Shown here piece by piece: positions 1 to 8,505 of a DNA stretch of 49,854 nt. Position 1 is the stretch's first letter. Every line of letters begins with the position of its first letter. The translations under genes were made by a program, and so were the position numbers. The notes below the pieces were generated by a model. It ran no database searches. It saw only the letters and a list, made by a program, of their open reading frames with translations, and was not told the origin of the DNA. The DNA is taken from positions 1 through 49,854 of the forward strand of contig PBOJ01000116.1 of assembly GCA_002724315.1 (NCBI GenBank), in the 5' to 3' direction. This stretch comes from Planctomycetaceae bacterium. GTDB lineage: Bacteria > Planctomycetota > Planctomycetia > Planctomycetales > Planctomycetaceae.

Positions 1-2
1 CC

Positions 3-1976
3 CTGGGCGACTGGTTCGTCGAGCGATACGAGTCTCGTGGGCTGGGCGCCGCCTACAGCATCTTCGGTGTCCTCTTCTTCATGATCTACGGTTCGATGTT
101 CTTCTCGGCCATCGCCAAGACCGCCGAGCCGATGATCATGCCTCCAACGGCCACCGCGGCTGCGGCGACCGGCGAGACACCGACGGATGCGGCAACCGAC
201 GCGACCGACGACGACAAAGTGTCCGTGCTGGGCACAAAGATGGAGCTGAAGCACGTGCTGATTCCGCTCATCGCCGTGGTGGTGGTGCTCTATGGCATTG
301 CCGGTGGCCTGGCAGCCGCCTACTTCACCGACCTGATCCAGGGCCTGTGCATCATCGGGCTCTCGGTGATGCTGATCCCGATCGGGCTGGACGCCTTGAG
401 CGACAACCCGGAGCTGAATCCTGGGGGAGACAAAACGGGTTTCGAGGTGATGCACGACCAGTTGCCCGAGTCGTATTTCGACATCATCGGTTCCAGCGCC
501 GCGGAGTTCTCGCTGCTGTATCTCGGGGCCATTGTGCTGGCAAATCTCACCGGCATCGTCGTCCAGCCTCACTTCATCGCCACCGGCGGCGGATCGGCCA
601 AGACCGAATACAACGCGCGAGTGGGACTGGTGGTGGGCAATTTCCTGAAAAGATTCTGCACGCTGGGGTGGGTGCTGACGGCACTGATTGCCGCGACGCT
701 GTATGCCGATGTGCCCGCACTGGTCAAGGAACCGGACCTGACCTGGGGCTACGCCTCGATGCAACTGCTGGGACCGGGATTCCGCGGACTGATGCTGGCC
801 TGCCTGCTGGCAGCCCTGATGAGCAGCGTGGATGCCCAGATGGTCGTCGGTGCCGGATTGATCGTCCGCAACCTCTACGTGCCATTCCTGCGGCCACAGG
901 CCAGTGAGCGAGAATGCCTCTGGGCGGGACGACTGACGGGGATGATCGTCGTGGCCGGCTCGTGCTTCTTCGCCCTGACGTTCTACGACATGCTCGAACA
1001 ACTGGAACTCACCTTCTGGTTCCCGCTGGTCTTTGCCGCCCCGTTCTGGATCGGGATGTACTGGCGGAAGGCCAACGGACGGTCGGCCTGGACCACCGTC
1101 ATTTACTGCCTGCTGTTCTTCTTCGTGATCCCCTATTTCGGCCCACAGGTCTTCAGCGGACTCCGGACCAATCAGGACCTGATGACACGCACACCACACA
1201 CGGTCACCACCAGCCAGGCCATCGCCTCCAAGTCACTGCTGAGACGAAAGCTGACCGAGGCGGAGGCCGTGTGGGCCACGGCCGGCCAGGGACTGACGGG
1301 ACCGGAACTCGACAAGCACAACGCCAGCAAGCCACGGTCGATCTCGCCAGAAAAAATTGAGATCCCCGGACCCGACGGCATGCAGGTGATCGAGGCCGGG
1401 GTGACCCGCCTGCCGTCGGTCAAGACATCCAAGAGCAACAGCATCTTCTGGAAAAGCATCTCCCCGGTCGACAAGTCGGTGACGCTCGCCGTGGTCGACA
1501 CCACGCAGGTCGATGAGCACACGGTGCGAGAGACCTTGGCGTACCCCGAGGGCACCGAGTTGCAAGGCGAGGGCAACCTGAAGCTGAACCTGATGTTCTA
1601 TCAGCCGCTGGGAATCGACCTGGCCGCGCAGTCCAAGTCGTCCCTGAATGCCCTGGGACTGGTCCCCAAGATCGTGATGCCGTTCCTGGTCATGATCGTG
1701 GCCAGTCTCGTGACCCGAAAGAACTCCGAGGAAGCCCTCGACCGCTACTACGCCAAGATGAAGACCCCCGTGGATCCCGACCCCGAAGCCGACGCCAGGA
1801 AACTGGAGGCCGCCTACGCCGATCCATCGACGTGCGAGAGGGTCAAGTTGTTGCCCGGCAGTTCCCTGGAATTTCAGAAGCCGACCACCGAGGACGTCGT
1901 GGGCTTCATCATCTCGGTGGTCGTCTGTTTTTCGATCATCGGTATCGCTGTCCTGATGGCCGGAATCGGAAGCTAA
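3..1976 (+). CDS. sodium/solute symporter (SSS family), 5' truncated by the window edge
   Basis: This is the C-terminal part of a multi-pass inner-membrane transporter of the SSS (sodium:solute symporter) family, which couples Na+ entry to uptake of sugars, sugar acids or similar solutes. The frame is already open at base 3 (LGDWFVERYESRGLGAAYS) and runs to TAA at 1974-1976, so the true start lies outside the window. Hydrophobic helices are plain at about 258-400, 525-560, 640-700, 760-870, 930-1000, 1020-1150, 1660-1720 and 1900-1975. A hydrophilic stretch at about 1180-1620 separates late helices and is longer than the usual loop in this family. An MR/MLE enzyme starts 18 bases downstream on the same strand, so the substrate may be an acid sugar; that is inferred from the neighbour only. 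Confidence 0.85.
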   Translation: MGDWFVERYESRGLGAAYSIFGVLFFMIYGSMFFSAIAKTAEPMIMPPTATAAAATGETPTDAATDATDDDKVSVLGTKMELKHVLIPLIAVVVVLYGIAGGLAAAYFTDLIQGLCIIGLSVMLIPIGLDALSDNPELNPGGDKTGFEVMHDQLPESYFDIIGSSAAEFSLLYLGAIVLANLTGIVVQPHFIATGGGSAKTEYNARVGLVVGNFLKRFCTLGWVLTALIAATLYADVPALVKEPDLTWGYASMQLLGPGFRGLMLACLLAALMSSVDAQMVVGAGLIVRNLYVPFLRPQASERECLWAGRLTGMIVVAGSCFFALTFYDMLEQLELTFWFPLVFAAPFWIGMYWRKANGRSAWTTVIYCLLFFFVIPYFGPQVFSGLRTNQDLMTRTPHTVTTSQAIASKSLLRRKLTEAEAVWATAGQGLTGPELDKHNASKPRSISPEKIEIPGPDGMQVIEAGVTRLPSVKTSKSNSIFWKSISPVDKSVTLAVVDTTQVDEHTVRETLAYPEGTELQGEGNLKLNLMFYQPLGIDLAAQSKSSLNALGLVPKIVMPFLVMIVASLVTRKNSEEALDRYYAKMKTPVDPDPEADARKLEAAYADPSTCERVKLLPGSSLEFQKPTTEDVVGFIISVVVCFSIIGIAVLMAGIGS

Positions 1977-1994
1977 GGATCCCGAAAGACCCAC

Positions 1995-3278
1995 ATGTCA
2001 CACAACGTCACCAACATCGAGACCTTCTGGGTCGAGTTGCCACTCCGCGAGGTGCCCGCCCGGCACATGGTCCGTGAGATCCCTCACTGGAACCTCTTCG
2101 AAATCGTCAAGGTCACCCTCGACTCGGGTGTCGTCGGATTCGGCGAGACGATGGTGTACTACACCTGGGGGGACGAGACGACCAGCGAAGCCTCCAAGGC
2201 CAAGGTCGTCGGCAAGCACCCCGCCGAAAACATGTGGGACGACGAACTGGGAGCCGGACTGCAGATCGCGCTGTTCGACGCGGCTGCCAAGGCAGCCGAC
2301 TGTCCGCTCTGGCAACTGCTGGGACAGCAGGTACGAGACCGCTGCCACATCAGCTGGTGGGACATCGACCTCTCGGCCGAGGACTGGATCAGCGAGGCGA
2401 AGCTGGCCGGGGAGAGCGGTTACACGGCATTCAAGACCAAGGGCCGGCCGTGGTGGGACCTGATCGAAAACACCCGCAAGCTCTGTGCCAGCCTGCCGGA
2501 GCACTTCGAAGTCGACATGGACTTCAACGGCTTCGGGATCGACACCGCTCACTGCACACGGCTGCTGAAGGAACTCGAGGCGTTCCATCACGTGGTGATG
2601 TACGAGAGTCCGATCCCGCACCACGACGTGGCCGGTTACACCTTCCTGCGACAGCACACCCACGTCCCCATCTCGATGCACACCCAGAATCATCCCGAGG
2701 AGCCGTCACTGGAGACGGCGATCCGTGAGGAAATGGTCGACGGATTCGTGGTGACCGGAGGAGCGACCAAGATCCAGCAGGACGCTCTGGTCTGCCGGGA
2801 ATTCAACAAGTCGTTCTTCCTGCAGGTGGTCGGAACGAAGATCGCCGGAGCCTTCGCACTGCAACTGGGGGCCGTGCTCGAACACGCCCGCTGGCCCTCG
2901 GTCAACTGCTTCCAGTTGTTCGAACGGGACTGCGTGTCCACGCCGCTTGAGGTTTCCAACGGCCTGTGCACCGTGCCCGACGGACCCGGGCTGGGCATCG
3001 AACTCGACGAGGAAGCGATCGAGTTGTTCGGTTGCGAGCCGAAAGAGAAACCCTACCCGCACCCGGACCTGGTGATCGCTCTGCGTTGGCCGTCGGGAAC
3101 AACGACCTACTACGCCCACTGCCAGCAGTTCTGGGAAGACTGGCAACGCGGCCGGCTGCCGTTCTTCCCCCGTGGAATCAACCTCGAGCACATCTCCAAC
3201 GACGGATCAGCCGACTGGGCTGATCTCAGGAGCCGGGTCCTCGAAGGTGCGGTGCATTCCAGCGAGGCTCCGTTCTGA
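1995..3278 (+). CDS. mandelate racemase/muconate lactonizing enzyme family protein (enolase superfamily)
   Basis: A 427-residue protein with the enolase-superfamily plan: an N-terminal capping domain (about 1-130) followed by a TIM barrel. Enzymes of this family take a proton alpha to a carboxylate, usually as racemases or acid-sugar dehydratases. Visible active-site features are a Lys-x-Lys pair (TAFKTKGRP, K147/K149), an acidic strand end (VDMDFNGFG, D174/D176) and a Glu in YESPIPHHD (E204). The segment where a third acidic metal ligand is expected reads PISMHTQNHPEE (about 225-236), so His or a shifted Glu may replace it. The enzyme follows the symporter by 18 bases and is probably co-transcribed with it. 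The ATG at 1995 has only a weak purine-rich ribosome site. The substrate cannot be named from sequence. Confidence 0.85.
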   Translation: MSHNVTNIETFWVELPLREVPARHMVREIPHWNLFEIVKVTLDSGVVGFGETMVYYTWGDETTSEASKAKVVGKHPAENMWDDELGAGLQIALFDAAAKAADCPLWQLLGQQVRDRCHISWWDIDLSAEDWISEAKLAGESGYTAFKTKGRPWWDLIENTRKLCASLPEHFEVDMDFNGFGIDTAHCTRLLKELEAFHHVVMYESPIPHHDVAGYTFLRQHTHVPISMHTQNHPEEPSLETAIREEMVDGFVVTGGATKIQQDALVCREFNKSFFLQVVGTKIAGAFALQLGAVLEHARWPSVNCFQLFERDCVSTPLEVSNGLCTVPDGPGLGIELDEEAIELFGCEPKEKPYPHPDLVIALRWPSGTTTYYAHCQQFWEDWQRGRLPFFPRGINLEHISNDGSADWADLRSRVLEGAVHSSEAPF

Positions 3279-3287
3279 CGGCAGGGA

Positions 3288-3989
3288 CTAGTCGTCGTCC
3301 TGGTAATCGACCTCGATCCAGCCGTTGCGGCGGAGCCGGATGTCGACCTTGTAGTCGCCGAAGTTGTAGCGGATCCTGCGGCCGCTGCAGACGTGCTGCC
3401 CCACCCGCAGGCATTCGACGGCACACGCGGGTGCACAAATCTTGATGCTCACCATCCGCGGCCCCATCGGCCGGGCACACCCCGCTGGATAAGCACAACC
3501 GACCGGGTAAGCACAGCCGCGGGGGTAGGCACAACCGAAAAGTGGTGCGGGTGTCAGCGAATCGATCCAGGAGGGAATCCCTCGAGGATCCGGCACCTGG
3601 ATCACCAGCGGAACCGCATCCTTGGGAACCTCGTCGGTGTCCTTGTACTTCACGCAGCGGTACAACCGGACAGCCGCAACGGCCGACGGGGCACCGGTCC
3701 GAGGAGACCAGCCCGGGGCCGGCGGGGCGGTCTTGAGTTGTGGCGCGGCCGCCGGAGCGGGAACCGGCCGGGGGACCGGAGCCGTTTTCGGCTGGGGAGT
3801 TGGCTGAACGGTGAGGGCCGGTGGCGCCGGCGGGGGCAGAAAGCCCCGAACGATTCGCGGGGCCCGGAATGTCGGTGGGACACCTGCGAATGTGAACTCC
3901 GTCCCACTGCTGAGCATGGTCACCGCGACCAGGCAAAGGACACGTCCCATGTGGTGTCGATTCGATCCGAAGCCGGCAAGATCACTCAT
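3288..3989 (-). CDS. secreted Pro-rich, Cys-repeat protein of unknown function
   Basis: A 233-residue protein of no recognised family. I chose the ATG at 3989 because a GGGAGAG ribosome site lies just upstream (3998-4004 on the plus strand). A longer reading to 4301 would overlap the divergent gene at 4293. The second Met (3950) opens a clear signal peptide (MGRVLCLVAVTMLSSG). After it come a Pro/Ala-rich linker, a middle domain and a run of four six-residue Cys repeats of the form GCAYPx (plus-strand 3465-3536). The C-terminus is Cys-containing and basic, ending in three Asp. It is probably exported. It is convergent with the MR/MLE gene (9-base gap) and divergent from the cytochrome gene. 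Confidence 0.6.
   Translation of the reverse strand: MSDLAGFGSNRHHMGRVLCLVAVTMLSSGTEFTFAGVPPTFRAPRIVRGFLPPPAPPALTVQPTPQPKTAPVPRPVPAPAAAPQLKTAPPAPGWSPRTGAPSAVAAVRLYRCVKYKDTDEVPKDAVPLVIQVPDPRGIPSWIDSLTPAPLFGCAYPRGCAYPVGCAYPAGCARPMGPRMVSIKICAPACAVECLRVGQHVCSGRRIRYNFGDYKVDIRLRRNGWIEVDYQDDD
3465..3536 (-). repeat. four tandem 18-base units coding GCAYPx
   Basis: Four consecutive 18-base units inside the secreted Cys-repeat protein encode GCAYPR, GCAYPV, GCAYPA and GCARPM. Codon choice differs between units (for example TAC/TAT and GGC/GGT/GGG), so the repeat is conserved at protein level more than at DNA level. The regular Cys spacing (one per six residues) suggests disulfides or metal binding. 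Confidence 0.8.
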
Positions 3990-4292
3990 GGTGTTGTCTC
4001 TCCCGTCCCCGGTCATCCGGGGCACTGTTTGGTCGCCGCTTCGAGCCCAGCGGAATGACCGGTCGTGTTGTTCAGCCGCCATTGTACAACCGTCTGGAGA
4101 AACGGAGGAAGAGGTGTCTGTGAGGGAAACCGCGTAGAAACCAAGTGTGGGTGTCGGTTGTAGCGGTTCTGCAGCGCACGGCTCCGCAGGCCCTGTTGCC
4201 TCTCTCGTCATTGCCCCGCATAATCGGAACTGCATCGGCCGACTGTGCCGGTTGCAGAATCCCCTCACCGATTCCCCGATTCCTGAACGCCC
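3990..4292. other. divergent intergenic region
   Basis: About 300 bases between the starts of two divergent genes (minus-strand secreted protein and plus-strand cytochrome lipoprotein). It must hold both promoters, but I see no convincing -35/-10 pair. Short readable frames here have no family features. Confidence 0.5.
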
Positions 4293-5357
4293 ATGCCTCA
4301 ACGCGGTCTCCTGTTTCTGAGCTTCGGATTGGCCCTCAGTTGGTGCCTGCCGGGTTGTGGAGGAGCCGCTCCGGTTTCCGACGCGGGGGGAGCATCCGAA
4401 GGTGGCCAGGCGGCTGCCGCCGGTGACAACCAGACAGCCAAGGTCCCGATCGGCGCCCAGCCCGTCGTCCGGGTGGTCAACGGCAAGAAGTGGATCGGAG
4501 ACGTTCCCCAGGACATCTACTTCGACGACCCGTTGTCTGTGGCTGCCGACCGGCGGCCCGTGGGAAACGCGGTGGTCGCCGGTGACCCGAAGTCGGCTCC
4601 GGCCGCCAAGTCAGCCGGCACCGACAAGGCCGCCGAGGACGAGAAACCTCCGGCCACCGCTGCGTCAGACAACTGGAAATCGGTGATCGGCATTGAATCT
4701 CTCAATACCGAGATCAAGACCATTCGCAACACCCTGACTGGACACCTGCAGAACGTCGGCAAGTTCAATTCGGGCCTGACCGAAATCCCCCAAAGAGGTG
4801 CCACGCTGGCCGTACTGGCCGCCGTGGCAGCCGCACACTCCGAAGACGTCAGCTGGAAAAAAAACGCCAAGTTCGTCCGGGACCTCGCCAGCCAGATGCT
4901 CGCCGAAAAACTCGCCAGGGGCCGCAAGTCATTTGACCAGGTCAAGTCGCCGTTCGAGACGATCGTCGAGATCCTGGACGGGGGGAGCCCGGCGGAACTG
5001 CCCGAGTCGAAGGACCAGGCCGCGTTCTCCGATGTCGCCGATTTCGGATACCTGATGCAGCGAATCGACCGTGGCTTCAAGTGGATCCAGGGAAACGCCC
5101 GGGACGAGGAGTCCTACAAGGAGAACGCCGCGAAGGTGCGGCACGAGGCGGCGGTCCTCGGTGTCCTGGCCAGAGTGATCAAGGAGGAGGGATACGGGTG
5201 GGCCGACGACGAGGACTTCGTCAAGCACGCCGACTCGATGCTCGACGCCTGCCTCACCGCCGAGAAAGCGGTCAAAGCCGAGACGTTCGCCGACTACGAC
5301 AAGGCGATCACCAAGATCGACCAGTTGTGCACACAATGCCACATGGGACGGAGATAG
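4293..5357 (+). CDS. lipoprotein c-type cytochrome
   Basis: A 354-residue exported protein. The N-terminus has a lipoprotein signal with lipobox LPGC (Cys22), followed by a low-complexity Gly/Ala linker. The body (about 130-354) is mostly helical and ends with a single heme c attachment site, CTQCH (346-350), only four residues from the C-terminus. That fits a four-helix cytochrome c (cytochrome c'/b562-like), in which the heme motif sits on the last helix; the assignment to that fold is an inference. It probably serves in periplasmic electron transfer. The protease gene starts 3 bases after its stop, so the two are almost certainly co-transcribed. Confidence 0.75.
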   Translation: MPQRGLLFLSFGLALSWCLPGCGGAAPVSDAGGASEGGQAAAAGDNQTAKVPIGAQPVVRVVNGKKWIGDVPQDIYFDDPLSVAADRRPVGNAVVAGDPKSAPAAKSAGTDKAAEDEKPPATAASDNWKSVIGIESLNTEIKTIRNTLTGHLQNVGKFNSGLTEIPQRGATLAVLAAVAAAHSEDVSWKKNAKFVRDLASQMLAEKLARGRKSFDQVKSPFETIVEILDGGSPAELPESKDQAAFSDVADFGYLMQRIDRGFKWIQGNARDEESYKENAAKVRHEAAVLGVLARVIKEEGYGWADDEDFVKHADSMLDACLTAEKAVKAETFADYDKAITKIDQLCTQCHMGRR

Positions 5358-5360
5358 ACA

Positions 5361-6338
5361 GTGCCTGACCCAAGCAACCGCCATCGGACGATCGGCTGGA
5401 TCGCCATGGCGCTTTTGGCCTCGCTGGCCACCGGCGCCAGCGGCGACGTGATCACGCTGAAGTCGGGGCAGAAGATCGAGGCCCCCGTGCTCAAGGAAAC
5501 CGACACCGCCGTGTTCCTGGATGTCGGGGTCGACGTGTTGAGAGTGCCAATCGAGAGGATCGCCTCGCGGGCAAAGAATGCCGCCCAGGCAACTGCGGCC
5601 AAGGCCCGGATCACCAAGAACCGCGTCTACGCCACCGGACGGATGCCGACCAAGCCCATCAAGGAGTTGGCCAGGGACTTCGGTGCCGCGGTCGTGCTGG
5701 TGCAGACACCCAGCGGGCTGGGGTCGGGGTTCATCGTCAATGAGCGTGGGCTGTGCGTGACCAATTACCACGTGGTCGAGAAAGAGACTCGCATCGCGGT
5801 GGTGATCTTCGATCGTGACGAGGACGGCAAGTTCACCCGCACCCGAATCGACAAGGTCAAGATCCTGGCACTGAACCCGTTCTTCGACCTCGCGTTGCTG
5901 GAGATCCCCCGGACCAACAACCAGGTCTTCAAGACCGTCGTGATCACCGGGGCCCACGATCATCGCGAGGGGGACGAGGTGTTTGCGATCGGCAACCCGC
6001 TGGGCCTGGAACGGAGCGTGTCACGGGGAATCGTCAGCACCCGCAACCGCAACTTCAGCGGGCTGGCCTACATCCAGATGACCGCCCAGATCAACCCGGG
6101 CAACAGCGGAGGACCGTTGTTCAACAGCCGGGGCGAGGTGATCGGGGTGACCAACATGGGGATCCCCGCCGGCGAAGGATTGGGATTCGCCATCCCCTCG
6201 GTCTACGTCAAACACTTCCTGGACAACAACGACGCGTGGGCCTTTGACAAGGACAACCCCAATACCGGTTTCCGCTACCAGGACGCGCCCCGCCGCAAGA
6301 ACCCGAACCCGCCGCCAACCGGGGCTGCCGTCAAGTGA
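5361..6338 (+). CDS. exported trypsin-like serine protease (HtrA/DegP-type, no PDZ domain)
   Basis: A 325-residue protein starting with GTG at 5361, 3 bases after the cytochrome stop. The upstream GGGACGGAG acts as the likely ribosome site. A signal peptide covers about 1-28. A short beta-rich segment (DVITLKSGQKIEAPVLK) precedes the protease domain. The chymotrypsin-fold triad is intact: His137 (TNYHVV), Asp176 (FFDLALLEI) and Ser249 (NPGNSGGPL). After the protease domain only a short Pro-rich tail follows, so the PDZ domains of typical HtrA/DegP proteins are absent. A role in periplasmic protein quality control or processing is likely; substrates are unknown. Confidence 0.85.
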   Translation: MPDPSNRHRTIGWIAMALLASLATGASGDVITLKSGQKIEAPVLKETDTAVFLDVGVDVLRVPIERIASRAKNAAQATAAKARITKNRVYATGRMPTKPIKELARDFGAAVVLVQTPSGLGSGFIVNERGLCVTNYHVVEKETRIAVVIFDRDEDGKFTRTRIDKVKILALNPFFDLALLEIPRTNNQVFKTVVITGAHDHREGDEVFAIGNPLGLERSVSRGIVSTRNRNFSGLAYIQMTAQINPGNSGGPLFNSRGEVIGVTNMGIPAGEGLGFAIPSVYVKHFLDNNDAWAFDKDNPNTGFRYQDAPRRKNPNPPPTGAAVK

Positions 6339-6574
6339 ACGATTTCGAACCCCAAACAGGAAATCCACCAGGCATGACCCTTGCCGTTTCGGCCAGATTT
6401 CACGGACAATACGAGAGGTGAGGCAACACGCCTTGCCACGTTTCCGGAGCTCGTTCCCTTTTCTTTGTCAGGATCCGGAAGGCAGCAGCGTTTGCCTCAT
6501 GAACCGCTCTGAATGCAGCAAGCAATGGGCTGCGTCCGGGGCTAACGACCGCCCAAACCACGGAAAGATCCACC

Positions 6575-8398
6575 ATGATTCGTTCGCTGTCCCAAAAATC
6601 CGTCACCGGTCTGCTGATCCTGGCCATGCTGGTTGCGGCTCGACCGGCCATCGCCGCCGATGTCCCGGCTCCGAAGAGACTGCCTTCCCGAGTGGTCGCC
6701 TACTTTTCTGTCCCCAATGTCACTGAACTGAAAAAGCGGTTCGAACAGTCCCAATACGGACTGATGATCAAGGATCCGGCGATGGCGGACTTCGTCGCCG
6801 ACGTCAAGACGGCACTGGCCAACGCCTCCAAGGACGTCCAGGCCCAGGGCGGCTTCGCACTCACCGACCTGATGTCGGTTCCCAACGGCAACATGACGAT
6901 GGCCGTTCTGATCGGCGGTCGCCAGGGTCCCGGGTACGTGATGATGCTGGACTTCGGCACCAAGCGAACGACGATCGACCAGTTGATGACCAAGGCTGCC
7001 GAAGGCCTGTCCAACAGCGGTGCCAAGAAGGCCCAGGTCGACGCCGGTGGCGTTTCGATCACCGACTTCGAATTGCCACTCCCGCCTCCCGATCCCAACG
7101 CGGCCGGGGGAGAAGCGGCCCCGCAGATTCCCAAGTCACTGTCCCGGATCGGCTGGTTCGTCAAGGACACCACGCTGGTCGTCGGCAACGGTGCCGAAAC
7201 ACTGCGATCGGTCATCGCCCGCTGGGACGGCAAGCACTCCTCGACATTCGCCAACAACCCCGTCTATCGCTACATCGCCGAAAAGGGAGCCGGAGACGGA
7301 GCACAACCGATCTTTGAATGGTTCTTCGACCCGATCTCGATGACCACCGGCGTGGTCAACGCGGCCTTTCCCGACAATTTCCAGGCCCAGTTGATCCTCG
7401 GTTTCCTCGCTCCGCTCGGCCTGGACAAGGTCAGGGGAATCGGCGGCACCGTGAACATGGTCACGCCGAAGTACGAGGACATCAGCCGGACGGTCATCTA
7501 CGTCGATCCGCCCCGGATCGGAGCGCTCGACCTGTTGAAGTTCCCGGCGATCGCACAGTCCCCGCCCAAGTGGGTCCCGGCCAACGTCGATTCGTACATG
7601 TCGCTCAACTGGGACCTCAAATCCGCCTGGCGGGGAATCGCCACGCTGGTGGACTCGTTCAACGCCCAGGGACCGGGGACGTTCGACGCATTGATGGACC
7701 AGTTGGCCCAGGACCCGATGGGACCGATGATCCATCCCAAGAAGGACCTCGTCGATCATCTCTCGGGACGCATCCAGTTCCTCACCGATTCGATCCAGCC
7801 GCAACAGGCCGGTGACGCACCCGTCCAGCGGATGTTGTTTGCCCTGGGCGTGAAGAACGTCGATGGCATCAAGGCCACCGCCAACAAGCTGGCCAACTCG
7901 CCCGGATCCCCGGTCATGACCCGGCAGTTTCGAGGTGAGACGATCTACGTGTTGCCCGTAGCGGTACAACTCGGTGATCCGGCCGGCTCCTCAATCGGCC
8001 TCAGCATCACACAGGGCAACCTGATGATCGGGGTTCCCGACACCCTGATCGAACAGGCGATCCGGGGGGATGTCGAACCGCTTTCCGGAAGCGCCGACTA
8101 CAAGCGGCTGGCGTCGGGTTTCCCCGCCAGCAGTTCCTCGATCAGCTACAACAAGCAGAGCACACAGGTCCGTTTTCTCTACGATCTGCTCCGCTCGGGC
8201 GCCTTCCCGCCGGCAGCTCCCGGTGCAGGATTCCCGGGAGCCGATGCCCAGGGACCCGTCCCACTGGACTTCAAGAAGCTGCCGCCCTTCGAGGCCATCG
8301 AAAAGTACCTGTTCTCCTCGGGAAGCTACATCATCCCGGACAAGAACGGGGCGGTCTTCGTCGGCTTCTCACCAAAGAAGGCCACGGGTTCGAAGTAG
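6575..8398 (+). CDS. secreted DUF3352-like protein
   Basis: A 607-residue exported protein with a signal peptide cut after about residue 27 (ARPAIAA). The ATG at 6575 is preceded by a GGAAAG ribosome site. It resembles the DUF3352-type proteins common in planctomycetes: it opens with PSRVVAYFSVPNVTELKKRF, and repeated alpha/beta segments follow with phrases such as SLNWDLKSAWRGIATLVDSF and LMIGVPDTLIEQAIRG. There are no heme motifs, catalytic triads or membrane helices after the signal. Its molecular role is unknown. A 236-base leader separates it from the protease gene. Confidence 0.6.
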   Translation: MIRSLSQKSVTGLLILAMLVAARPAIAADVPAPKRLPSRVVAYFSVPNVTELKKRFEQSQYGLMIKDPAMADFVADVKTALANASKDVQAQGGFALTDLMSVPNGNMTMAVLIGGRQGPGYVMMLDFGTKRTTIDQLMTKAAEGLSNSGAKKAQVDAGGVSITDFELPLPPPDPNAAGGEAAPQIPKSLSRIGWFVKDTTLVVGNGAETLRSVIARWDGKHSSTFANNPVYRYIAEKGAGDGAQPIFEWFFDPISMTTGVVNAAFPDNFQAQLILGFLAPLGLDKVRGIGGTVNMVTPKYEDISRTVIYVDPPRIGALDLLKFPAIAQSPPKWVPANVDSYMSLNWDLKSAWRGIATLVDSFNAQGPGTFDALMDQLAQDPMGPMIHPKKDLVDHLSGRIQFLTDSIQPQQAGDAPVQRMLFALGVKNVDGIKATANKLANSPGSPVMTRQFRGETIYVLPVAVQLGDPAGSSIGLSITQGNLMIGVPDTLIEQAIRGDVEPLSGSADYKRLASGFPASSSSISYNKQSTQVRFLYDLLRSGAFPPAAPGAGFPGADAQGPVPLDFKKLPPFEAIEKYLFSSGSYIIPDKNGAVFVGFSPKKATGSK

Positions 8399-8505
8399 TC
8401 TCCCCCTTCACCAACCCATCGCACGACTCGTCACACCGGGCCTCGGAAACTCACCGTGAGCCCGGTGTTCGATTCTCCTGACCCATTCCGAACCGGACGC
8501 CAACC

